DNA of 5,921 bases from Planctomycetia bacterium (GTDB lineage Bacteria; Planctomycetota; UBA11346), in contig SYDV01000121.1 in the NCBI GenBank assembly GCA_005801395.1, forward strand, positions 1-5,921, written 5' to 3'. Below are positions 1 to 5,921 of the stretch, in pieces. The position numbers were made by a program, and so were the translations under genes. Numbering within the stretch: position 1 is the stretch's first letter; every line of letters begins with the position of its first letter. The notes under the pieces were generated by a model that saw only the letters and a program-made list of their open reading frames with translations, was not told where the DNA came from and did no database searches.

Positions 1-2
1 AA

Positions 3-1850
3 GTGGTCAAGGTGATGACGCCTGCGGAAAAGATCACTTTTTGGAATCAGGTTATCGATATAGCAGAAGCGCGTGGTGTTTCAGTTTATATTTTTACATG
101 GAATATTTTTACCGATGGCCTTGAGGGAAATCCCTATGGCATCGTTGAGGACTCTGCTGATGCGTCGGTGAAACAAGCAAACGTAGAAACCAAAAAATAC
201 TTTCGAGCGAGTGTTCGTACTATGCTAACGAAATTACCAAAATTAGCTGGTATTGGTATTACCGGCGGTGAAGAAATGTATGGTGATGCGGCAGCGAAAG
301 AGTCGTGGCTGGCTGAGACGTATGGTGAAGGCATGAACGATGTGCGAATTGGATATACCGCTACCGCTCCGGATGGCACGCAAACCGTTGTTCCACCTAA
401 CCCAACGCGTGCGCTGCGGTTAATCCAACGCTTGCATGAAGTATCTTATAATCAAATCAACGCCGCATTTGGTAAGTTTAAAAATAGTTTCACCGTTGAC
501 ACCAGTCATAAATATTCGGTGGCTCATACCTACGGTACGATCAAGCCAACCTTTAAACTCAAAGATATTAACGGAGCACCACCCGAAGATCAGTTGTGGC
601 TGACGGTGCGCTTTGATGACCAATATAATGCCAGTTGGGGCGATCCCGATTTCGTACGTGCGTGGGTGAATAATTTACCGAGTGGGATGAATGGCCAGGG
701 TGAAGTTAAATTAAAGGGATTCTATATGGGCCCCGATGGATACACGTGGGTGCGGCGGTCGAACTCCAAAGACGCATCGTTGCATCAGTTAGATATTAAG
801 CGTACGTGGTACACGAATGCGTTGTTTGGCCGCATGAGTTATGAACCAACGCTGACCAATGAATATTTCAATAAACTGGTTGCCGCGCGCCTGAATGTCA
901 GCGCACCAACGGCGGCTTCGGTGAATAAGGGATTGGCTTTCGCTTCACAGATAACCCCGTGGTTATTGCGTTATTATTGGTATGGCGGCAATGATTTTCA
1001 GTACTTCCCCGAAGGCTGTTTGTCGAGTTCTGGCTTTATCAGCGTCTCGAAATATATGGATAATAAACCAATTGGATCAGGTGATGGTAATGGGCAAAGT
1101 GCACTACCCATGGCGAAATTTTGTGAGGAAGAAATGAAGGGAAAAAAGCCGTTGGACATCGCTGTTGAGATCGACAAAGCAGCGGACGATGCGCTGAATG
1201 CGATCGCTTCGGTACCCGCTGATGCGACGAAACCGGAGTTGAATCAAACGCTTGGCGATATTCGCATATTAGCAGCGATGGGAAAATATTACGCTGCGAA
1301 ATTTCGCGGAGCGCGCGATTTGAAATATGCTGAAATTCATAATGTCGATGCGGTTAAGTCGGCAGGGTATCAAGCCAGTGCGGTAACTCACCTAACTAAC
1401 GCATTATCTTTGTGGACGACGTATGCGGAACTCTCTGATGAACAATATCACCCGACTTGGATTAATCGGATCGGTTCATTTGATCTGAAAGCCATGATCC
1501 CGTACGTCGCAGGGGACATTGCTATCGCGAATAAATTGACCAAGGGTGGACCAACATTTAAAGACGATCCCGCGTTAAAATCTCAAAATGGTGCAACCGC
1601 CAAATTAGTCGTTCTCGGGGAATATTCATCGGACAGCGAAGCGCAACTCAAATACTACTGGTTGTTAGATGGCACTCGACCTGCTCCGGTCCAATTCAGC
1701 AATAACGGCAACAACGCCGCGCGGGATGTCACAGTAACGTTTGCTAAACCCGGCAGATACCTCTTCCGAGTTATTATTCTTGATAGCAAAAACCGCTACA
1801 AAAAGTCTGATGACTTTGAAGTTCGCTACGTCGCAGGTGCTTCTAAATAA
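3..1850 (+). CDS. GH67-like (alpha-glucuronidase-like) TIM-barrel protein with C-terminal PKD/Ig-like domain, 5' partial
   Basis: The frame is open to the left edge and the first codons (GTG at 3) fall inside an already folded-looking barrel sequence, so the true start and any signal peptide lie outside the window. Residues below count from position 3. Residues 12-92 resemble consecutive barrel strands and helices: VSVYIFTWN at 26-34 and GIGITGGEEM at 83-92, whose E90/E91 are candidate acidic catalytic residues (inference). Residues 239-249 (GFYMGPDGYTW), the WYTNALFGRMSYEP stretch near 269-282 and YFPEGC at 334-339 match, from memory, conserved blocks of large GH67-like proteins often labelled 'carbohydrate-binding family 6 protein'. 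Residues about 380-515 are mostly helical. Residues about 525-612 form a beta-rich PKD/cadherin-like module (YYWLLDG, PGRYLFRVIILDS). The likely role is polysaccharide or uronic-acid glycoside breakdown, probably exported. The fold assignment is moderate and the substrate is unknown. The gene converges on the efflux/dioxygenase cluster. Confidence 0.6.
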   Translation: MVKVMTPAEKITFWNQVIDIAEARGVSVYIFTWNIFTDGLEGNPYGIVEDSADASVKQANVETKKYFRASVRTMLTKLPKLAGIGITGGEEMYGDAAAKESWLAETYGEGMNDVRIGYTATAPDGTQTVVPPNPTRALRLIQRLHEVSYNQINAAFGKFKNSFTVDTSHKYSVAHTYGTIKPTFKLKDINGAPPEDQLWLTVRFDDQYNASWGDPDFVRAWVNNLPSGMNGQGEVKLKGFYMGPDGYTWVRRSNSKDASLHQLDIKRTWYTNALFGRMSYEPTLTNEYFNKLVAARLNVSAPTAASVNKGLAFASQITPWLLRYYWYGGNDFQYFPEGCLSSSGFISVSKYMDNKPIGSGDGNGQSALPMAKFCEEEMKGKKPLDIAVEIDKAADDALNAIASVPADATKPELNQTLGDIRILAAMGKYYAAKFRGARDLKYAEIHNVDAVKSAGYQASAVTHLTNALSLWTTYAELSDEQYHPTWINRIGSFDLKAMIPYVAGDIAIANKLTKGGPTFKDDPALKSQNGATAKLVVLGEYSSDSEAQLKYYWLLDGTRPAPVQFSNNGNNAARDVTVTFAKPGRYLFRVIILDSKNRYKKSDDFEVRYVAGASK

Positions 1851-1920
1851 AAGTGAGCGAATTTACGCGTGCGGCATAGGTGAAATTAAATAAGGTTATA
1901 TTTTCGTCGGAATTATGGTT

Positions 1921-1948
1921 AAAACAGGAAAAATGAGATCGCTCATCT
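1921..1948 (-). terminator. Weak intrinsic terminator candidate for the minus-strand operon
   Basis: Read on the minus strand, ATGAG-CGAT-CTCAT (1946 to 1933) forms a 5-bp stem with a 4-nt loop. One G-U and one A-U pair extend it to 1948 and 1931. It runs directly into TTTTT (1933-1929), then CCTG and a second TTTT (1924-1921). The stem is AT-rich and short, so it is a marginal Rho-independent terminator. Its position downstream of the dioxygenase stop fits the end of that transcription unit. Confidence 0.35.
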
Positions 1949-1960
1949 GGACTCAGAAGA

Positions 1961-2038
1961 ATTAGCTACCGAGTGTACCGAACACACAGAGATAAGAACT
2001 TTCACTACTCTGTGTGCTCGGTGCACTCAGTGGTTAAT
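1961..2038. repeat. Imperfect 31-bp inverted repeat made of triplicated 9-bp units
   Basis: Arms at 1961-1991 and 2008-2038 match at 26 of 31 positions around a 16-nt spacer (1992-2007). All five differences are transitions. In a plus-strand transcript three of them become G-U pairs, leaving 29 of 31 positions paired. Each arm contains three 7-bp words at a 9-bp period. Read on the minus strand, the right arm gives CACTGAG, CACCGAG, CACAGAG; read on the plus strand, the left arm gives TACCGAG, TACCGAA, CACAGAG. Pairing may continue outward with small bulges (agaaga before the left arm, atctttct after the right arm). I see no target-site duplication. It may be a dispersed REP-like or MITE-like element, a bidirectional terminator or an mRNA-stabilising hairpin; the sequence alone does not decide. 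Confidence 0.75.
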
Positions 2039-2072
2039 ATCTTTCTCTAGAACCCTTTTAAGTTCATCCCAT

Positions 2073-2741
2073 TCACGCCTGCGGCGTTTTCCCCAGCACC
2101 ACGTCAAACAGCGCATTCATTTCTTTACCGTCAGCGGTGGCTACGAAATCAGCAATTAGCGCTTTTTGTGATGCCGGATCGGTAATGCGCTTGAATATTC
2201 CATCCTTAGCATTTCCAGGATCGCTATTCACATAACATTGGGTGGTGAGCAATTCCGCCTCGCCTAATTTAATTTTGTAATGAATATGTGGCGTGCGTCC
2301 GGTGTACGGAACTGGGCGAATGGTGCGAAACCGATATGCGCCATCTTCACCGACTTTAAAGCGACCAAAACCTTGGAATCCGGCATCCATTTTGGCGCGG
2401 TCGCCACCTTTGGTGTGGAGATAAACGCCGTTGGCATCACATTGCCAAATTTCAACGATCGCACCATTTATGGGTTTGCCATCAGGGCCAAGGATACGGC
2501 CATAGACATTGGCGACGGTTCCTTTGGCGGTGACGGTGCTGCCTTGCACTTGGAGTAAGTCATTGTCCTGATCGAGTGGTAATTTATCGGGATAAAATGG
2601 ACCTTCGGTTTGTTTCGGCGTAGGAAATAAATCAGCAGCGCGAACACTGGCACCACCACAGGCGACCAAGGTTGCGGTTGCTGCGCCTAAGAAACCACGA
2701 CGACTCAGTTGGTTAATATGGTTAATATGCAGTAGGGACAT
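2073..2741 (-). CDS. Tat-exported intradiol ring-cleavage dioxygenase (protocatechuate 3,4-dioxygenase beta/catechol 1,2-dioxygenase-like)
   Basis: The 222-residue protein belongs to the intradiol dioxygenase family, non-heme Fe(III) enzymes that open catechol-type rings between the two hydroxyls using O2. The four expected iron ligands are visible: Y107 (NGVYLH), Y146 (RPVPYTG), H152 and H154 (PHIHYKI). R149 lies where PcaH-type enzymes have an active-site arginine. The family's N-terminal TEGPFY motif is at 45-50. The N-terminus has a twin-arginine motif (SRRGFLG, 13-19) and a short hydrophobic stretch. This is followed by either a lipobox-like LVAC (25-28, Cys28) or a VRA-A cleavage site after residue 35, so the product is probably a periplasmic enzyme or Tat lipoprotein. 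The ATG start is supported by GGAG six bases upstream. The gene lies 63 bp downstream of the TolC-family gene on the same strand. The enzyme family is secure; the substrate (catechol, protocatechuate, hydroxyquinol or other) is not determined. Confidence 0.88.
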   Translation of the reverse strand: MSLLHINHINQLSRRGFLGAATATLVACGGASVRAADLFPTPKQTEGPFYPDKLPLDQDNDLLQVQGSTVTAKGTVANVYGRILGPDGKPINGAIVEIWQCDANGVYLHTKGGDRAKMDAGFQGFGRFKVGEDGAYRFRTIRPVPYTGRTPHIHYKIKLGEAELLTTQCYVNSDPGNAKDGIFKRITDPASQKALIADFVATADGKEMNALFDVVLGKTPQA

Positions 2742-2746
2742 ATCGG

Positions 2747-2762
2747 TCTCCGTCGTCGGAGA
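2747..2762 (-). promoter_or_regulatory. Ribosome-binding site of the dioxygenase, enclosed in a hairpin
   Basis: On the minus strand TCTCCG-ACGA-CGGAGA forms a perfect 6-bp stem with a 4-nt loop. The Shine-Dalgarno sequence GGAG (2751-2748) lies entirely in the 3' arm, and the ATG follows six bases after it. The GGAG supports the chosen start. The stem could lower or condition translation initiation. Whether it is regulatory is inference, since short stems of this size also occur by chance. Confidence 0.45.
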
Positions 2763-2804
2763 TGGTGGCGAGGGATTTACCGAAGAAATCAGTAGTTCGT
2801 CAGT

Positions 2805-4118
2805 TTAGCGTAAGGTGGTCGCTACACCGACGGCTCGTCCCAGGCCAATGCGGGCTTGAACGACGATGCTCATGGCGGTGACGACGCGGTCACGTGCCGT
2901 GGCCAAACTGCGTTGCGCATCAATGACTTCTAAATTGCCTGCGACGCCAGCGGCAAAGCGTTTACGTGCTTCGCTCACTTCTTGTTCCGATAAACGTTGT
3001 TCATTATTGGCAGAGGCGAGTCCGGCCAATCCGGTTTCAAGTGTGACGATTGCCGTGCGTACTTCAGCCATAATGCGTTCACGCAAATCAGCATACAAAA
3101 TAACTTGCTGTTCAGTACGCAGACGTGCTGCGTCAACCACAGATGACTGGCCATTAAGTAGGGGAAGTCGAATTTCTAAGCCCATGCGCCAAGTGGTGGT
3201 GGTGTCGTCTGCGGTTGGACCAATGCGACCCGCATCGGCAAAGGCATCAACGGTGGGTAAACGTGCACCGCGAGCGGCGCGAACATCCGCTTCAAGCGCG
3301 GCCAGGACGGAATTGTAAACCTGCAATTCAGGACGGGCTTTTAAAGCAGAGGTAACGGCTTCTGACGACGTCGTTGGTGCCAGCGAAGAGCCCATTGTTT
3401 CTGATAAGCGTTCACTAACGGAAATTGAAACGTTGGTATCAAGCCGTAAGGCACGGGCTAAGGCAATGCTGTGGGAGCGGCGGCTGCCGTCTGCGGCGGT
3501 TAATCCAGTTTGGGCTGCGGCGACGCGCGTTTCAGCCCGAGTTACGGCGATGCCTTCGCTGGCTCCGGCGGCGACCTGGGCTTTAGCGAGGGTGAGGAGC
3601 TCCTCGGCGAGTGCTAAATCTTGCGTACGTACCTCGTGAAAAGCCTCTGCGCTGGCGAGCGCCGCATAGGTTGCCGCAGCTTGGGCGGCAGATTCTTCTA
3701 GGCTTGATGTCGTTGCGGCTTCAGCTGCTTCCATACGTCGCGCGGCGGCGTGTACGCGATTCCAAATTTCGAGATCAATTAATGCTTGTCCAACCCGTAA
3801 TCGTGCGTCGACTGTATTGTCAGGCGTTAATGAATATGGGACATTATCAGTTTGTTGATAGAGTCGTTGGCGTGCCCAGCCTGCTACGGCATCAATTTGT
3901 GGACGCATGGTCGATTTTTCCAGGCCATACCCGGCCTGCGCAATGGCTGCATCTAAGCGTGCTAAATCAACCGCTGCGACCGAAGCGGATAGTCGAATCA
4001 CTTCGGTTAAACTGAGCGCGCGCGGTTCTGCCGCAGATATCGTTGGCGAAAAGATGGTGAGCATCAGCAGCGTTGGAGAAACCAACAAACCTTTTAATAA
4101 ATCAAAGCATAAACGCAT
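2805..4118 (-). CDS. TolC-family outer-membrane efflux channel protein
   Basis: The protein has 437 residues, a usual length for the outer-membrane efflux (OEP) family. Such proteins trimerise into a beta-barrel and periplasmic alpha-tunnel that receives substrate from an inner-membrane pump and adaptor. A signal peptide covers residues 1 to about 30 (hydrophobic LLVSPTLLMLTIF, then ISA-A or SAA-E cleavage). There is no lipobox cysteine at the cleavage site; the only early Cys is at position 4. This suggests a non-lipidated, TolC-like channel rather than an OprM-type lipoprotein. Two tandem OEP repeats are visible, about 36-225 and 255-430, rich in Ala, Glu and Arg helices. Family-typical stretches are ARPEL (261-265), the ARGARLPTVDAF region (282-293), RLPLLNG (317-323) and FAAGVAGNLEVIDAQ (388-402). 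It starts 3 bp after the RND gene stop, with AAGGA at 4133-4129 as ribosome-binding site inside the end of that gene. It is therefore almost certainly co-transcribed and probably translationally coupled. Confidence 0.9.
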   Translation of the reverse strand: MRLCFDLLKGLLVSPTLLMLTIFSPTISAAEPRALSLTEVIRLSASVAAVDLARLDAAIAQAGYGLEKSTMRPQIDAVAGWARQRLYQQTDNVPYSLTPDNTVDARLRVGQALIDLEIWNRVHAAARRMEAAEAATTSSLEESAAQAAATYAALASAEAFHEVRTQDLALAEELLTLAKAQVAAGASEGIAVTRAETRVAAAQTGLTAADGSRRSHSIALARALRLDTNVSISVSERLSETMGSSLAPTTSSEAVTSALKARPELQVYNSVLAALEADVRAARGARLPTVDAFADAGRIGPTADDTTTTWRMGLEIRLPLLNGQSSVVDAARLRTEQQVILYADLRERIMAEVRTAIVTLETGLAGLASANNEQRLSEQEVSEARKRFAAGVAGNLEVIDAQRSLATARDRVVTAMSIVVQARIGLGRAVGVATTLR

Positions 4119-4121
4119 GAT

Positions 4122-5921
4122 TTAATTTTCCTTTGCGTCAGATGGATGAATGCTGTCGCCTGTGTGTTTCAATTTCCCGCCGATAACCGTTCGCAGTACC
4201 ACATAAAACACGGGAGTGAGTATCAAGCCAAAGATCGTTACTCCAATCATGCCAGAAAATACGGCAATGCCGGTGGCATGGCGTAATTCGGCCCCCGCGC
4301 CAGTGGCAACAACCAGAGGATAAACGCCCATAATAAAGGCGAGCGAGGTCATTAAAATCGGTCGCAAGCGTAAGCGACAAGCCTCTAAGGCAGCATCAAG
4401 CGGAGATAGTTTTTGATAGATTTCAGCTTCTTTAGCAAATTCGACAATTAAAATCGCATTTTTACACGCCAAGCCGACCAACACGATCAACCCGATTTGG
4501 GTCATGATGTTATTATCACCGCCCGTTATCCATACGCCCGCAAGCGCCGACAACAAACACATGGGTACAATTAAAACAATAGCGATGGGGAGGACCCAGC
4601 TTTCGTAAAATGCCGCCATAACCAACAGTACTAATAATACGCAGAGGGGGAAGATATACATTGCGGTGTCACCGGCGAGGATTTGTTGGTAAATCAGACC
4701 GGTAAATTCGTATCCAACCCCCGGCGGTAAATTGTTCGCTAAAACATTTTCCATTAAGACCTTCGCTTGATCACCAGACACCGCATCAATAGAAGCCGCA
4801 TTTAATTCGATGGCGGGAAACGTATTGTAATGAATAACTTTATCAGGTCCGGCGGTTTCACTAATCGAAATATAAGAACTGAGTGGTACCATATGACCAT
4901 CGGCATTGCGTAATTTAACTCGAGAATAATCAGCGGTACCTAAGCGATGTTCGGCATCGGCTTGTAATTTAACCTGCCAGGTACGGCCTAAAGTGTTAAA
5001 ATCATTGACGTACACGGAACCAAAATAGCCCTGAAGTGCGTCGGCAAAATCAGACATTTTTAGACCATCAGCTAAGGCTTTTTCACGGTCGATGGATAAA
5101 TGTACCTGGGGAACGCCCATGGTGTAATACGTATTGGTACCGGTGGGATCAAATGCTCCTGTTTGAAGTGCCGCACCAATGGTTTGCTGTGTTGTTCCAT
5201 ATAGTGCAGCGAGTCCAATATTGCTGCGATCTTGGATATATAAACTAAAGCCTTTGCTATTGCCTAATCCCAGAATTGGTGGTGGTTGTAACGCGAAGGC
5301 AAATGCATCAGAGATTCCTTGAAATTGCATGAATAATGCGCCGGCAACGGCCTTGCCAGCCAGTTCAGGAGAGGCGCGTTGAGAATAAGGTTTTAGACGC
5401 ACAAAAATGATGCCGAAATTACTTACATTACTAAAACCAGCAGGGGACAATCCTGGGAAAGCAACGGCTCCGTCCACCGCGGGATGATTGAGAGCCAAGG
5501 TGCTCATTTGTTTGACCACCGCTTCTGTACGATCAAGCGAGGCCCCTTCCGGTAATTTCGCAATACAAATGAGATAACTTTTATCTTGGTCCGGCACAAA
5601 TGCGGTTGGCACTAAGCGAAAGGCGTCAACGGTGAGTACTAATAAACCACCATACACCAACAGCGCTAAAATGCTGAATCGAATAACGCGTCGAGTAAAA
5701 CCGACATATAAAGTAGTCGACCAGGCGAATACACGATTAAAGCGGCTAAAGAACCAACCCAGCAATAAACCACCAGGACGATGTTTGGTGTTATGGGGCT
5801 TAAGCAATAATGCGGCCAGCGCGGGGCTTAGGGTTAATGAATTGAACGCGGAGATGGCCGTTGATATGGCAATGGTTAAAGCAAACTGTTGATAAAATTG
5901 GCCGGTCAAACCGCTGATAAA
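4122..5921 (-). CDS. RND multidrug efflux pump permease, AcrB/MexF-like (HAE-1 family), C-terminal part; 5' end beyond window
   Basis: The frame stays open to the right edge. The TTG at 5909 is an internal leucine codon preceded by in-frame F-I-S-G, so it is not a start. Visible are 599 residues of an expected roughly 1,040. The missing part comprises TM1-5, the first periplasmic loop and the TM4 aspartate pair used in proton transfer. Counting from position 5921, TM6 is about 13-39 (SLTLSPALAALLL) and TM7 about 81-104. The second large periplasmic loop (porter PC1/PC2 and docking region) spans about 105-420. TM8 to TM12 are near 422-438, 443-467, 476-495, 522-541 and 553-577. The TM10 relay lysine is present (CKNAILIVEFAK, K487), as is the arginine of LRPILMTSLAF (R520). 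The C-terminal ATGIAVFSGMIGVTIFGL block resembles MexF-like pumps. The pump uses proton antiport to extrude amphipathic compounds through a TolC-type channel, here encoded immediately downstream. The adaptor gene is expected upstream, outside the window. Confidence 0.95.
   Translation of the reverse strand, partial: FISGLTGQFYQQFALTIAISTAISAFNSLTLSPALAALLLKPHNTKHRPGGLLLGWFFSRFNRVFAWSTTLYVGFTRRVIRFSILALLVYGGLLVLTVDAFRLVPTAFVPDQDKSYLICIAKLPEGASLDRTEAVVKQMSTLALNHPAVDGAVAFPGLSPAGFSNVSNFGIIFVRLKPYSQRASPELAGKAVAGALFMQFQGISDAFAFALQPPPILGLGNSKGFSLYIQDRSNIGLAALYGTTQQTIGAALQTGAFDPTGTNTYYTMGVPQVHLSIDREKALADGLKMSDFADALQGYFGSVYVNDFNTLGRTWQVKLQADAEHRLGTADYSRVKLRNADGHMVPLSSYISISETAGPDKVIHYNTFPAIELNAASIDAVSGDQAKVLMENVLANNLPPGVGYEFTGLIYQQILAGDTAMYIFPLCVLLVLLVMAAFYESWVLPIAIVLIVPMCLLSALAGVWITGGDNNIMTQIGLIVLVGLACKNAILIVEFAKEAEIYQKLSPLDAALEACRLRLRPILMTSLAFIMGVYPLVVATGAGAELRHATGIAVFSGMIGVTIFGLILTPVFYVVLRTVIGGKLKHTGDSIHPSDAKEN

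Larger units (their letters stand above)
1851..2072. other. Intergenic region between convergent genes
   Basis: This 222-bp stretch separates two genes whose stops face each other. I see no convincing coding frame or promoter in it. It contains a minus-strand hairpin plus T-run near 1921-1948 and a long imperfect palindrome at 1961-2038, both listed separately. The plus-strand gene has no clear T-rich intrinsic terminator of its own; the large palindrome is the best candidate for ending or protecting its transcript. Confidence 0.7.

Noticed and set aside
3..5. GTG at the left edge as the real start of the glycosidase-like gene
   Set aside because: The sequence is already inside a conserved-looking barrel with no signal peptide and no room to see a ribosome-binding site; truncation by the window edge is more likely.
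1961..2038. CRISPR-like array or IS end
   Set aside because: The 9-bp units have only 2-bp separations and no spacers, there is no transposase nearby, and no flanking direct repeat is visible.
2280..2558. Plus-strand open frame of 92 codons opposite the dioxygenase
   Set aside because: It covers the antisense of the iron-ligand region; the minus frame carries all catalytic motifs.
2742..2804. Separate promoter for the dioxygenase
   Set aside because: I could not find a convincing -35/-10 pair in the 63-bp gap; co-transcription with the channel gene is simpler.
2866..3318. Plus-strand open frame of 150 codons opposite the TolC-family gene
   Set aside because: It is rich in Ala, Ser and Arg with no recognisable domain; it is an antisense shadow of a well-supported gene.
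3611..4015. Plus-strand open frame of 134 codons opposite the TolC-family gene
   Set aside because: It lies wholly antisense to the signal-peptide and first-repeat part of the channel gene and shows no family features.
5907..5909. TTG as the start of the RND gene
   Set aside because: Four further in-frame residues (F-I-S-G) continue the pump family sequence to the window edge, and about 440-450 N-terminal residues of the family are missing.

Overview
This 5.9-kb window comes from a Gram-negative bacterium: it carries an RND inner-membrane pump, a TolC-type outer-membrane channel and a Tat-type export signal. The glycosidase-like protein at the left and the intergenic palindrome built from CACNGAG words remind me of Verrucomicrobiota, Planctomycetota or similar environmental bacteria. 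That placement rests on memory and is low confidence; a gammaproteobacterium is not excluded.

Layout. (1) Positions 3-1850, plus strand: the C-terminal 615 residues of a large TIM-barrel, GH67-like (alpha-glucuronidase-like) protein ending in a PKD/Ig-like beta domain. Its N-terminus lies off the left edge. (2) Positions 1851-2072: a 222-bp intergenic region between convergent genes. It holds a weak minus-strand terminator candidate and a striking inverted repeat whose two 31-bp arms are each three tandem 9-bp units. (3) Positions 2073-2741, minus strand: a Tat-exported intradiol (catechol/protocatechuate-type) dioxygenase with all four Fe(III) ligands. (4) Positions 2805-4118, minus strand: a TolC-family outer-membrane channel. 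(5) Positions 4122-5921, minus strand: the C-terminal 599 residues of an AcrB/MexF-like RND (HAE-1) pump, truncated by the right edge.

The three minus-strand genes read pump, then channel (3-bp gap), then dioxygenase (63-bp gap), and probably form one transcription unit. A periplasmic adaptor gene would be expected upstream, beyond the right edge. Pump and channel are a standard tripartite efflux pair. The less usual member is the exported ring-cleaving dioxygenase at the operon's tail, which suggests that the substrate or inducer may be an aromatic, catechol-like compound. The dioxygenase ribosome-binding site sits inside a perfect small hairpin, a possible local translational control. The plus-strand glycosidase-like gene is convergent and probably functionally unrelated.

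I found no tRNA, rRNA, CRISPR array, transposase or integrase. No clearly novel multi-gene system is evident; the intergenic repeat and the efflux-dioxygenase linkage deserve most attention.
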